In this document: in pieces, positions 42,433 to 51,917 of the stretch
Layout of the letters: every line of letters starts with the position of its first letter
Position numbering within the stretch: the stretch's first letter is position 1
Source: JANLVI01 sp031363915
GTDB lineage: Bacteria > Vulcanimicrobiota > Vulcanimicrobiia > Vulcanimicrobiales > Vulcanimicrobiaceae
Assembly (NCBI GenBank): GCA_031363915.1
Contig: JANLVI010000012.1
Location: 62,001-126,000, forward strand
Direction of reading: 5' to 3'
Length of the DNA: 64,000 bases
Notes under the pieces: model-generated
Seen by the model: the letters and a program-made list of their open reading frames with translations, nothing else
Databases searched by the model: none
What the model was told of the DNA's origin: nothing
Position numbers and translations under genes: made by a program

Positions 42433-45417
42433 ATGCCGCACCAACCCTCACGCACCCTCGATTCGATCGTCATCAAGGGCGCCCGCGAACACAACCTCAA
42501 GAACGTCGACCTCGTCCTCCCGCGCAACAACCTGATCGTGATTACCGGGCTCTCCGGTTCGGGCAAGTCGTCGCTTGCCTTCGACACGATCTATGCCGAG
42601 GGTCAGCGGCGCTACGTCGAGTCGCTCTCGTCTTACGCCCGGCAGTTCTTGGGGCAAATGGAGAAGCCGGACGTCGATTATATCGAGGGCCTTTCGCCCG
42701 CGATCTCGATCGACCAAAAATCCACCTCACGCAATCCGCGCTCCACGGTCGGCACGGTCACAGAAATTTACGACTACCTGCGTCTGCTCTATGCGCGGGT
42801 GGGAAAACCGCACTGTTACAACTGCGGCAAAGGAGTGAGCGCCCAGTCGAGCGAGCAGATCGTCGACCAGATCATGGCCTATCCCGAAGGCACGCGCATT
42901 CAACTGCTTGCGCCCGTGATCCGCGGACGCAAAGGCGAATATGCCAAACTCTTTGAGGAGATCGGCAAAGAGGGCTTCGCGCGCGTGCGCGTCGACGGCG
43001 AGATCAAAGAACTTCGCGAGAAGATCGACCTCGACAAAAAGAAAAAACACACCGTCGAAGTCGTCGTCGATCGCTTGGTGATGAAAGCGGATATCCGCAA
43101 ACGGTTGGCTGACTCGGTAGAAACCACGTTGCGGCTTGCGACCGGTATCTTGACCGTGCTTTCGGAGACCGGCAAAGGCGGAAAATCAAGCGAAGAGACG
43201 TTCAGCGAATCGTTTGCGTGCGTCGATTGCGGACTTTCGTTCCAAGAACTGGAACCACGCCTGTTCTCGTTCAACTCGCCGTTCGGCGCGTGCCCGCCAT
43301 GCAGCGGCCTCGGAGTCAAAATCGAGATCGATCCGTGGAAAGTGATTCCGGATCGCTCGCTCTCGATCAAGGAAGGCGCGATCGTCCCGTGGAGCAAGTC
43401 GCTCGGCGGCGGACGCTATCCCTCGATGAATCCATATTACTTGCAGCAAGTCGAACGGCTGCTGCGCTCGCGGCGCGTGAAAGTCACGACGCCGATCGAC
43501 AAGATGCCCGAAGACCTGCTCGATCTCTTGCTCTACGGCACCGATACGAAGCAGCGCTTCTCGTACGAGTCGCGCGCCGGTCACACGTGGGAATACGATG
43601 CGGTCTTCGAAGGCGTCTGCAACAACCTGCAGCGTCGCTACACCGAGACGACGAGTGACTACGTCAAAGAAGAGATCGAAAAATTTATGTCCACCTCGAC
43701 CTGTAAGGTCTGCGGCGGCGCGCGTCTGAAGCCCGAAGCGCTCGCCGTCACGGTCGCGGGACAGAATATCGCGCAAGTTTCGACGATGTCGGTGGAAAAG
43801 GCCGAAACGTTCTTCGCCGAATTCAAGACCACGCAGCGTGAGGAGCTCATCGCCGCGCAGATCCTCAAAGAGATCCGCGCGCGCCTGGGCTTTCTCACGA
43901 ATGTGGGCTTGGGATATCTGAATATTTCGCGCACGGCGACGACGCTCTCCGGCGGTGAATCGCAGCGCATTCGCCTAGCAACGCAGATCGGCAGCTCGCT
44001 TGTGGGCGTGCTGTACATCTTGGACGAACCGTCGATCGGCTTGCACCAACGCGATAACGACCGGCTCTTGGCGACGCTCAAAACGCTACGCGATATCGGT
44101 AACACTCTCATCGTCATCGAACACGACGAAGATACGATGCGTGAAGCCGATGTGATCGTCGACATCGGTCCGGGCGCCGGCGCCGAAGGCGGGCGGATTC
44201 TCTCCGTCGGATCGCTCGAAGACATTCTCGCGAATCCCGAATCGCTCACCGGTGCGTATCTCTCGGGGCGGCAATTCATCGCGATTCCGAAGGTTCGCCG
44301 AGAAGCGCGTTCGTGGCTGAGCGTCAAAAACGCCAAAGCAAATAATCTCAAGAATCTGGACGTGCAGTTCCCGATTGGCACGTTTGCCTGCGTGACTGGC
44401 GTGAGCGGCAGCGGCAAATCGTCGCTCGTCAACGAGGTGCTCGTCAAGGCGCTCAACCAGCATCTCCACGGACAGCCATCGGGCGGAACGTACGGCACCG
44501 TCAAAGGCGCCGAGGTGCTCGATAAGATGGTCGTGATCGATCAGTCGCCGATCGGCCGCACCCCGCGCTCGAACCCTGCAACGTACACCGGCGCGTTCGA
44601 TCAGATCCGCGAGCTGTTCTCGCAGACGGCCGAGTCGAAGATGCGCGGGTATACCCCCGGCCGCTTCTCGTTCAACGTCAAAGGCGGCCGTTGCGAGGCG
44701 TGTCAAGGCGACGGCATCATCAAGATCGAGATGCACTTCTTGCCCGACGTCTACGTCCCGTGCGAAGTCTGCAAAGGCAAACGCTACAATGCGCAGACGC
44801 TCGAAGTGAAGTTTAAGAATAAGTCGATCAGCGACATCCTCGAGATGCGCGTCGATGAAGCAGCCGAACTCTTCAGCGCGATTCCCAAGATTGCAAACAA
44901 ACTCAAGACCATCTCCGAAGTGGGCCTCGGCTACATCAAGATGGGCCAACCCGCAACGACGCTCTCGGGTGGCGAGGCGCAGCGCATCAAGCTTGCAACG
45001 GAGCTTTCGCGGCGCGCCACGGGCCGCACGTTCTACGTGCTCGACGAGCCGACGACGGGTCTGCACTTCGCCGACATCCACAAGTTGCTTGACGTGTTGC
45101 AGCGTTTGGTGCAGGTCGGCAACACGGTGCTCGTGATCGAGCACAATCTCGACGTCATCAAGACGGCCGACTATCTGATCGACCTTGGCCCCGAAGGCGG
45201 CGACCGCGGCGGCACCATCGTCGCGACCGGCACGCCCGAAGCGGTCGCTAAGAACAAGGCCTCGTTCACCGGCGCGTACCTCAAGGCCGCGCTCGCCGAC
45301 GAGCGCGCGCACAGGGTCATCAGACCCGACGCCGCGCGGATGGCCAAACTGGAAAGCGACAATATCGCAGCCCTCGACGACCTGGCGAAGGGAGAACGAA
45401 TTCCCGTCGAAGCCTAG
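42433..45417 (+). CDS. uvrA: Excinuclease ABC subunit A
   Basis: 994 residues from ATG 42433 (GAGGT 11 bases upstream; an ATG at 42415 is also in frame). Damage-recognition ATPase of nucleotide excision repair with two ABC modules. Walker A ITGLSGSGKSS near residue 33, zinc finger (CVDCG...CPPC) in the first module, signature LSGGESQRIRLA, second Walker A GVSGSGKSSLV near 655, second zinc finger CEACQGDG...CEVCKG, signature LSGGEAQRIKLA and Walker B FYVLDEPTTGLH. Works with UvrB at 34170. Confidence 0.97.
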   Translation: MPHQPSRTLDSIVIKGAREHNLKNVDLVLPRNNLIVITGLSGSGKSSLAFDTIYAEGQRRYVESLSSYARQFLGQMEKPDVDYIEGLSPAISIDQKSTSRNPRSTVGTVTEIYDYLRLLYARVGKPHCYNCGKGVSAQSSEQIVDQIMAYPEGTRIQLLAPVIRGRKGEYAKLFEEIGKEGFARVRVDGEIKELREKIDLDKKKKHTVEVVVDRLVMKADIRKRLADSVETTLRLATGILTVLSETGKGGKSSEETFSESFACVDCGLSFQELEPRLFSFNSPFGACPPCSGLGVKIEIDPWKVIPDRSLSIKEGAIVPWSKSLGGGRYPSMNPYYLQQVERLLRSRRVKVTTPIDKMPEDLLDLLLYGTDTKQRFSYESRAGHTWEYDAVFEGVCNNLQRRYTETTSDYVKEEIEKFMSTSTCKVCGGARLKPEALAVTVAGQNIAQVSTMSVEKAETFFAEFKTTQREELIAAQILKEIRARLGFLTNVGLGYLNISRTATTLSGGESQRIRLATQIGSSLVGVLYILDEPSIGLHQRDNDRLLATLKTLRDIGNTLIVIEHDEDTMREADVIVDIGPGAGAEGGRILSVGSLEDILANPESLTGAYLSGRQFIAIPKVRREARSWLSVKNAKANNLKNLDVQFPIGTFACVTGVSGSGKSSLVNEVLVKALNQHLHGQPSGGTYGTVKGAEVLDKMVVIDQSPIGRTPRSNPATYTGAFDQIRELFSQTAESKMRGYTPGRFSFNVKGGRCEACQGDGIIKIEMHFLPDVYVPCEVCKGKRYNAQTLEVKFKNKSISDILEMRVDEAAELFSAIPKIANKLKTISEVGLGYIKMGQPATTLSGGEAQRIKLATELSRRATGRTFYVLDEPTTGLHFADIHKLLDVLQRLVQVGNTVLVIEHNLDVIKTADYLIDLGPEGGDRGGTIVATGTPEAVAKNKASFTGAYLKAALADERAHRVIRPDAARMAKLESDNIAALDDLAKGERIPVEA

Positions 45418-45420
45418 CGT

Positions 45421-45771
45421 ATGACCTCGTTCGCAATGGCGATGCTCGTGTGCCGCGATCTCACTGCGTCCCGCAACTTCTACCGCAATATTCTCGGACT
45501 CACGATCGGCACGGATGCGATGCCGCACTGGGTCGACTTCGATTTAGGCGACGGTCATCGGCTCGGACTGCATCCGGCGACACCCTCGACGGGCGTCCAT
45601 CCGGGCACGCTGCAGCTGGGCTTTTACGTCGATGATGTCGACGGGTTCGTGATGGACGCACAGGTGGCCGGCGTGACGATTTTACAGGAGCCATTCGACG
45701 AAAAGTTTGCACGCATGGCCGTAATTGCCGATCCGGATGGCTACCCGGTCCAAATCGCCACGCGCCGCTAA
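45421..45771 (+). CDS. VOC (glyoxalase/bleomycin-resistance fold) protein
   Basis: 116 residues, ATG three bases after uvrA. Two betaalphabetabetabeta repeats: VCRDLTASRNFYRNILGLTI in the first half, and VDDVDGFVMDAQVAGVTIL and VIADPDGYPVQIA in the second. Metal-ligand Glu/His positions are only partly conserved, so it could be a metal-dependent dioxygenase/isomerase or a binding protein. Probably cotranscribed with ligA. Confidence 0.82.
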   Translation: MTSFAMAMLVCRDLTASRNFYRNILGLTIGTDAMPHWVDFDLGDGHRLGLHPATPSTGVHPGTLQLGFYVDDVDGFVMDAQVAGVTILQEPFDEKFARMAVIADPDGYPVQIATRR

Positions 45772-45772
45772 G

Positions 45773-47797
45773 GTGGGCGCAACACGCGCGGCGGAGCTGC
45801 GCTCGAAAATCGACGAAGCGAATTATCGCTACCACGTGCTCGACGATCCGACGATCGCGGATGTCGCCTACGACGCGCTGCTGCGCGAACTGATCGATCT
45901 CGAAGAAGAACATCCCGACTTGCGGACGCACGATTCGCCGACGCAGCGCGTCGGGGGGCTTGCCGTCGGCGGTTTCGGACCCTACGCGCACCGCAAACCG
46001 ATGCTCAGTCTTGCCAACGCGTTCGATGAAGAAGAACTGCGTTTGTTCGACGCGCGCGTGCGCAAGCTCGCCGCGATCGACACGGTCGCCTACGTCTGCG
46101 AGCTCAAGATCGACGGGCTCTCCGCTTCTCTTCGGTACGACGACGGTGCGCTCTCGGCAGGCGGGACGCGCGGGGACGGTTCGACGGGGGAAGACGTCAC
46201 GAGCAACGTGCGCACGATCCGCACGATTCCGCTCGTCTTACGGACCGGCACGCACGCCGTCCCGACGCACATCGACGTGCGCGGCGAGATCTACATCAAG
46301 AAATCGGACTTCGTCGTCCTCAACGCTCGACGCGAATCCCAGGGTCAGCCTACGTTTGCCAATCCCCGCAACACCGCATCCGGCGGCATCCGGCAGCTCG
46401 ATCCCAAGCTCACGGCGGAACGCGGGCTTTCGTTCTACGCCTATGCAATCGGCGAACTCGACGTCCGTGTGGTTCCGACGACGCAGTGGGCACTTCTTTC
46501 GTTTTTACGCGAGCTCGGCTTTGCGACGAATCCGAATACGACGCGCTGTGCGAGCATCGAGGAGATCGTCGCCTTCGTCGAACGTTGGGAACGCGAACGC
46601 GACGAGTTGGACTACGAGATCGACGGCATCGTCATTAAAGTCGATGACCTCGCGGTGCAAGCGAAACTCGGCGCCGTCGGCAAAGATCCGCGCTGGGCGG
46701 TCGCTTATAAATTTCGTGCGCGCGAGGCGCAGACGCATCTGATCGACATCGGCGTCAACGTCGGACGCACCGGTACGCTCAACCCGTATGCGATTCTCGA
46801 GCCCGTGCAAATCGGCGGCGTCACGGTAAAGATGGCGACCTTGCACAACGAATTCGACATCCGGCGCAAAGATATCCGCATCGGCGACCTCGTGCTCGTG
46901 CGTCGTGCGGGCGACGTGATTCCCGAGGTCGTCGGGCCGATCTTGAGCGAGCGCAAAGGCGATCCGCCAGAGTATTCGCTGCCGACGTCGTGCCCGGTGT
47001 GCGGCTTTGCGGTCGATCGCCCCGAGGGCGAGGCGATGTCGCGCTGTACGAATGCAACCTGCCCCGCACAACGTCGCGAACGCGTGCGGCACTTCTGCTC
47101 GCGCGGCGCGATGGACATTGAAGGAATCGGCGACGTCCTCGCATTCGCACTGGTCGACGCGGAACTCGTGCACGACGTCGCCGATCTCTATACACTCGAT
47201 GCCGCAAAGCTCGCGACGCTGCCGCGCATGGGCGAGAAGACGATCGCCAACCTCCTGGGTGCGATCGCGGGTTCGAAGTCGCGCGGCCTCGCGCGGTTGC
47301 TCTTCGGTCTCGGCATCCGGTTCGTCGGCGCGCAAAATGCGGCGATCCTCGCGGGCGATTTCGGCTCGATCGAAGCGCTCGCCGGCGCGACCGAAGACGA
47401 CCTGATGCGAAGCAGCGGTATCGGCGAAGAGATCGCGCGCAGCGTGACGCTTTTCTTCGCACAAGAACCCAACGTCGCGATGGTGAGGCGCCTGCAAGCT
47501 ACCGGCGTCGACACGACGGCACCGCTTCGTCCACGCGAACCGGTCGGCATCTTCGCGGGGAAGACGTTCGTCCTTACCGGCACGCTGCCGTCGATGACGC
47601 GCGAAGAAGCGAGCGCCGCGATCGTTGATTCCGGCGGCAAAGTGACGAGCGCCGTCAGCAAGAAAACCGACTACGTCGTCGCGGGCGATGAGGCCGGGAG
47701 TAAACTCGCCAAAGCCGAGACGCTCGGTATCGCCGTCGTGGACGAATTCGAGCTGCGCCGCATGCTCCAAGGTCATGCGGATCAAACGCGCGCCTGA
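45773..47797 (+). CDS. ligA: NAD-dependent DNA ligase
   Basis: 674 residues from the GTG at 45773, one base after the previous stop; a longer form overlaps the VOC gene. Ia domain with YRYHVLDDPTIADVAYD (NMN binding), adenylation site CELKIDG (Lys), RGDGSTGEDVT, OB fold, a C4 zinc finger (CPVCGFAV...CTNATCPAQ), helix-hairpin-helix repeats, and a C-terminal BRCT domain (GKTFVLTGTLPSMTREEA). Joins nicks in replication and in excision repair, and stands near uvrA. Confidence 0.96.
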   Translation: MGATRAAELRSKIDEANYRYHVLDDPTIADVAYDALLRELIDLEEEHPDLRTHDSPTQRVGGLAVGGFGPYAHRKPMLSLANAFDEEELRLFDARVRKLAAIDTVAYVCELKIDGLSASLRYDDGALSAGGTRGDGSTGEDVTSNVRTIRTIPLVLRTGTHAVPTHIDVRGEIYIKKSDFVVLNARRESQGQPTFANPRNTASGGIRQLDPKLTAERGLSFYAYAIGELDVRVVPTTQWALLSFLRELGFATNPNTTRCASIEEIVAFVERWERERDELDYEIDGIVIKVDDLAVQAKLGAVGKDPRWAVAYKFRAREAQTHLIDIGVNVGRTGTLNPYAILEPVQIGGVTVKMATLHNEFDIRRKDIRIGDLVLVRRAGDVIPEVVGPILSERKGDPPEYSLPTSCPVCGFAVDRPEGEAMSRCTNATCPAQRRERVRHFCSRGAMDIEGIGDVLAFALVDAELVHDVADLYTLDAAKLATLPRMGEKTIANLLGAIAGSKSRGLARLLFGLGIRFVGAQNAAILAGDFGSIEALAGATEDDLMRSSGIGEEIARSVTLFFAQEPNVAMVRRLQATGVDTTAPLRPREPVGIFAGKTFVLTGTLPSMTREEASAAIVDSGGKVTSAVSKKTDYVVAGDEAGSKLAKAETLGIAVVDEFELRRMLQGHADQTRA

Positions 47798-47803
47798 CGC
47801 GCC

Positions 47804-49333
47804 TTAGAAAAGCCGTTCGATGCGGTCGCCGGCCAGCCGGTGATCGGCACTTTTTGCCGCCGCCGCGAGCATGTCCGGAAGGTCGCCGGCGATAACGCCG
47901 TACGGTCGCGTATCGTGCGCGAGGTGACCCGCGCGTCCGTGCCAGTACGCCCCGATGCGCGCTGCATCGAGCGGTGTTAGGCCTTGTGCGAGCAGCGTCG
48001 CGATGATGCCGGTCAGGACGTCGCCCGTACCGGCTGTAGCGAGGGCCGCGCTACCGGTCGGGTTGATATGCGTTGCATCGGACTCTGCGATCAGCGTGGT
48101 GCGCCCCTTGAGGAGCGTCGTCACACCGTGCGTGTCGACGAAGTCGCGGATGCGGGCGACACGGTCACGTTCTTCGAACGTCCCTTTGCCGGAGAGGCGC
48201 GCGAATTCACCGGCGTGCGGCGTGATGACGATTTTCTTCGAACGCAGCATGTCGAGGTGTTTGCTCAAGTGAAAGAGCGCGCTTGCATCGGCCACGACCG
48301 GCAGCGTCGTGCGTTCGATCACGCCGCGAACGATTTCCCCCATGTCCTCGCTGAGACCAAGGCCGGGCCCGATTGCAATCGACGAACAGTGGTTGCCAAG
48401 ATCGAGCAGCGTTTCGATTGCGGCATCCGGATGCTGCTTGTCATAGGTCACGACGACTTGCTCGATTAGATGGAGACGCAGCGCGGGCGCCGCTGCCGGC
48501 GTCGTTGCGACCGTGACGTAACCGGCGCCCGTGCGAGCCGCGCCGCGCGCGCAAAGAATCGCCGCGCCCGGAAACTGCTCGGAACCGGCGATGATGAGCG
48601 GCGCTCCGGCGCTACGCTTGTCGGCCGTCGCCGGGCGCACGGGTAAGCGTTCGCAAAACTCCGCGTCGTCGAGCGCATAGAAGACGGGCTCGCCGGGCGG
48701 AATATCGGCATCGTCCATTTCGATCCGTGCCAAATACGCATGCCCGGCGTGTCCGCGTCCGGGATCGAGATAGAGCCCGAGCTTCGGCGCACCGAACGTA
48801 ATCGTTGCGATTGCCTTGATCGCGGGGCCGTCGACGGCGCCCGTGGAGGGATCGACGCCTGTTGGGATATCGCATGCGAGCACGCGTGCGCCGCTGCGTA
48901 CGATCGCCGCTACGATTCCTGACATGTCCTCGCCGAGCGGAACGCGGGCATTCACGCCGAGCAGTCCGTCGATCACCAGGCCCGCTTTACGGCAGATCGT
49001 CTCGATGTGCGTGGGGTCGGTCGGGAACGGCTCGATGCGCACGCCGCTCGCGCGAGCGCGTGCGATCGCGTCTTTACGCGCTGGCGAATCCGCCTCTGAT
49101 GTATCGCCGTACACCGTGCGTGCCATGTTGAGGTCGGCCGCTGCGAGCGCCGAAAAGGCATCGCCGCCGTTGTTTCCGCCCCCGGCGAAGGCGACGAGCG
49201 GTCCCGGCCGCGCGTAGCGCGGGATCACCGCTGCGATTGCATCGCCGGCCGCACGCATCAGCGCGATTTCACCGAGCTTCGCGACCGAGGCGGCGTCGAG
49301 CGCGCGCATCTGCGCCGCATCGAGAACGCGCAT
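47804..49333 (-). CDS. nnr: Bifunctional NAD(P)H-hydrate epimerase / ADP-dependent dehydratase
   Basis: 509 residues from ATG 49333, which shares a base with the acpS stop; the longer ORF to 49594 lies inside acpS. N-terminal YjeF_N domain (epimerase) with FAGGGNNGGDAF and VIDGLLGVN. C-terminal ribokinase-like dehydratase with GAPLIIAGSEQFPGAAIL, ITPHAGEFARL, LKGRTTLI and TAGTGDVLTGIIATLL. Together they repair hydrated NADH and NADPH. Confidence 0.94.
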   Translation of the reverse strand: MRVLDAAQMRALDAASVAKLGEIALMRAAGDAIAAVIPRYARPGPLVAFAGGGNNGGDAFSALAAADLNMARTVYGDTSEADSPARKDAIARARASGVRIEPFPTDPTHIETICRKAGLVIDGLLGVNARVPLGEDMSGIVAAIVRSGARVLACDIPTGVDPSTGAVDGPAIKAIATITFGAPKLGLYLDPGRGHAGHAYLARIEMDDADIPPGEPVFYALDDAEFCERLPVRPATADKRSAGAPLIIAGSEQFPGAAILCARGAARTGAGYVTVATTPAAAPALRLHLIEQVVVTYDKQHPDAAIETLLDLGNHCSSIAIGPGLGLSEDMGEIVRGVIERTTLPVVADASALFHLSKHLDMLRSKKIVITPHAGEFARLSGKGTFEERDRVARIRDFVDTHGVTTLLKGRTTLIAESDATHINPTGSAALATAGTGDVLTGIIATLLAQGLTPLDAARIGAYWHGRAGHLAHDTRPYGVIAGDLPDMLAAAAKSADHRLAGDRIERLF

Positions 49334-49695
49334 CAGCCTTCGAGCACGACGACGGCAGCTGCCATCGTCGCGGTGTGCGTGATTGTGAGGTGGATCGATT
49401 TCACCCCGCGGGCGGCGATGAGGCGTTCGGCCTTTCCCACGAGCACGATCGTTGGCTTTCCGGATCGCTCGTGCGTGACGCCGACTAAGCGCCACGGAAT
49501 CGCGTGACCGAACGCTTTGCGCGTCGCTTCCTTGGCCGCGTAGAATCCGGCAAGCCGTTCCGGCCAGTGACGCTTGCGCATTGCGTAGGACCACTCTTCG
49601 GGTGTGTAGACCTTGCGCGCGAACCGTTCGCGTGCGGCTTCATCGAAGCGATAGCGGTCGACTTCGGCAAGATCGATTCCAAGTCCGAGGATCAT
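49333..49695 (-). CDS. acpS: Holo-[acyl-carrier-protein] synthase
   Basis: 120 residues from ATG 49695 (a GTG six codons earlier is possible). Transfers 4'-phosphopantetheine from CoA to ACP. Motifs: GLGIDLAEVDR near the start (Mg-binding Asp), ARKVYTPEEW, and RLAGFYAAKEATRKAFG (Glu/Lys). The coupled nnr gene downstream is a common neighbour in bacteria. Confidence 0.94.
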   Translation of the reverse strand: MILGLGIDLAEVDRYRFDEAARERFARKVYTPEEWSYAMRKRHWPERLAGFYAAKEATRKAFGHAIPWRLVGVTHERSGKPTIVLVGKAERLIAARGVKSIHLTITHTATMAAAVVVLEG

Positions 49696-49758
49696 CTTTC
49701 GGGCGTTCCGCACGTTCGTCCCCAGGACCGTTTCCGCGTTCGGGCGAACGCGATTTAC

Positions 49759-50295
49759 GTGAGCGAGATCAGTATCGTCCCGATCAATACGATCGATCCG
49801 GCCCTGCTCACCCGGCTCGCCTTGTGTCTGGAAGAACGCTTCCTCTCGACTGCGCTGGTGCGCGTCCCGCTACGCATCCCGAAGACGGCGCTCAACAGCG
49901 TTCGCAACCAACTCTTCTTCGGATCCGTCGTCGGCAAACTCACCGCGGTTCACGACCGCGTCGATGAGTTCGTGCTCGGCATTACGGAGTACGATCTCTA
50001 CAAAACCTCGCAACACTTCATTTTCGGAAGTTCGAGCGAAGCGCACCGCTGCGCCGTCGTCTCGACCCATCGCTTGCGCTCGGAATTCTACGGCGAGCCG
50101 GCCGATGAGAACGTGCTCTTCCAGCGACTGCTCAAAGAGTCGGTGCACGAGTTGGGCCATGCCCAGGGGCTCAAGCACTGCTTCAATGCCCGCTGCGCGA
50201 TGTATTTCTCAAATTCCATCTACGATACCGACAACAAGTACCCGAACTTTTGCGAAAATTGCGAGAAGCGCAGTAAGGCCGGCCGTTCCTCTTAA
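49759..50295 (+). CDS. amzA: Archaemetzincin-type zinc metalloprotease
   Basis: 178 residues from GTG 49759, divergent from acpS. The archaemetzincin signature is complete: HELGHAQGLKHC followed by a Cys, then Met in CAMYFSN, and CENC. This is the extended HExxHxxGxxHC-x4-CxM-x17-CxxC form that binds one catalytic and one structural zinc. The N-terminal part (ISIVPINTIDPALL) matches the family. AmzA proteins are mostly archaeal with scattered bacterial copies, and their physiological substrate is unknown. Confidence 0.92.
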   Translation: MSEISIVPINTIDPALLTRLALCLEERFLSTALVRVPLRIPKTALNSVRNQLFFGSVVGKLTAVHDRVDEFVLGITEYDLYKTSQHFIFGSSSEAHRCAVVSTHRLRSEFYGEPADENVLFQRLLKESVHELGHAQGLKHCFNARCAMYFSNSIYDTDNKYPNFCENCEKRSKAGRSS

Positions 50296-50378
50296 AAAAG
50301 CGGACCGAAACGGCCGAAGTGTTAACAAACGCTTATCAACGTGCCGCTCAGGCGCGTTCGTTACGAAGACGGGATGCC

Positions 50379-51917
50379 ATGACCGGGCCTTCACCATCGC
50401 CTCCTCCGAAGACGAGCGCTGCGCCGCGCATCGGGTTTGCCCTCGGTGGCGTGTTCTTCGTCGGCCTAGCGATTTGGCTTGGTACGCTCCCGGGACTCGT
50501 CTGGTATGCGGTCGCCGCGAGCGCCGCGGGCGCTGCCCTCGCGACCCTCGCTGCCACCAACCAGGGCGGGGGCGAGAAGTCGCCCGACCGCGCACTCGGT
50601 GCCGGAACGTACGTCGCCTTACCGCGTAATCAAAACCGTGCCGCCGCCGGCAACACCGCAACCATCGCCGCGTTGACCGCGGGGATCCGCGAAGTTTCCC
50701 AAGGTGACTTTACCAAAAATTTGGCCGTCTCCGATGGGCCACTCTCGGAACTGGGCGTCGCCCTCAACAAGCTAATCTTCAGCACGCGCGATTTTCTTGC
50801 GGCGATGAAGGTCAACGTCGAGCGGCTCGCCGACGCGGGGTCCGAACTCTCCGATACGGCGGGCAACTCGCTTGCGGTAATCGAGGGCAGTTCGGTCGCG
50901 CAACAGCAGCTCGAAGAAGGTATCCTCGAACAGTCGACCATCGTCGCCGCGGCACAAGCTAAGATCTCCGCGTTGACCGACGCGATCGTGACGATTGCTG
51001 GCTCCGCCGAACAGCAAACGCGTTCGCTCGATGAGACGGCGATCTCGGTGACGGCCATGTCCTCATCGATCGAAGAAGTTTCCGAACAAGTCGACTCACT
51101 GCTCACGATCAGTTCGGAAACCTCGCTCACCGCCGACCGCGGCGGTTCTGCGATCCATACAATTGTCGATTCGTTCGAGACGATCCGCGCGACGATCGGC
51201 GAGCTCGCCTCGGATATCCGCCAACTCGGTGATAACTCATCGCAAATCGGCGACATCGTCAAAGTGATCGACCGGATCGCCGAACAGACGAATCTGCTCG
51301 CGCTCAATGCCGCGATCGAAGCGGCACGCGCGGGCGAACACGGTCGCGGCTTCGCCGTCGTCGCCTCTGAGATCCGCAAGCTGGCCGACGGCAGCGTCGC
51401 GGCGACCAAAGAAATCGCCGGCCACATTGGCTCGACGCAAGGCGTCATCGCCGAGGTCACCCACGCGATGCAGCGGCTGACCGAACGCGTCGAAGAGAGC
51501 GTCTCTTCGACCGACAACGCGTCGCTGGCCCTGCGCGAGATCGTCGAGGCGGTGCTCAAATCGAACAACCAAATCACGCAGATTTCCAACGTGACGCGTT
51601 CGATGAGCCAGAATTCGTTCCAAGTGATCCGCTCGATCGATGAGATCACGCGCTCCGTCGCCGCGAACCTCGCCGCAACACAGCAGATGGCCGCACATTC
51701 AAATGAAGTCTCGACCGCCTTCGAAGGCATCGCCGGAATCTCCGGGCAGAACGCCTCGTCGGTCGAGGTTCTCACCTACGTTAACGCTGAGGTCACCTCG
51801 GCCGCAGAGCGCATTTTGAGTTCGGTTGAAGAAATGAACGCCCAAGCATCTGCAATCACCGGCGAACTCGGCCGCTATCGCATCGCCGATGCCGCCCAAG
51901 AAGGGACCAACGTATGA
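50379..51917 (+). CDS. Methyl-accepting chemotaxis-type signalling protein without extracellular sensor
   Basis: 512 residues from ATG 50379. Two adjacent transmembrane helices near 20-60, with no periplasmic domain between them. The rest is a long coiled coil with the MCP hairpin tip (VIDRIAEQTNLLALNAAIEA, then RAGEHGRGFAVVASEIRKLA), which contacts CheA/CheW. A HAMP-like stretch (GIREVSQGDFTKNLAVSDGP) precedes it. The stop overlaps the next gene (ATGA), which carries a sensor domain but no MCP tip, so the two may together make one receptor. Confidence 0.9.
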   Translation: MTGPSPSPPPKTSAAPRIGFALGGVFFVGLAIWLGTLPGLVWYAVAASAAGAALATLAATNQGGGEKSPDRALGAGTYVALPRNQNRAAAGNTATIAALTAGIREVSQGDFTKNLAVSDGPLSELGVALNKLIFSTRDFLAAMKVNVERLADAGSELSDTAGNSLAVIEGSSVAQQQLEEGILEQSTIVAAAQAKISALTDAIVTIAGSAEQQTRSLDETAISVTAMSSSIEEVSEQVDSLLTISSETSLTADRGGSAIHTIVDSFETIRATIGELASDIRQLGDNSSQIGDIVKVIDRIAEQTNLLALNAAIEAARAGEHGRGFAVVASEIRKLADGSVAATKEIAGHIGSTQGVIAEVTHAMQRLTERVEESVSSTDNASLALREIVEAVLKSNNQITQISNVTRSMSQNSFQVIRSIDEITRSVAANLAATQQMAAHSNEVSTAFEGIAGISGQNASSVEVLTYVNAEVTSAAERILSSVEEMNAQASAITGELGRYRIADAAQEGTNV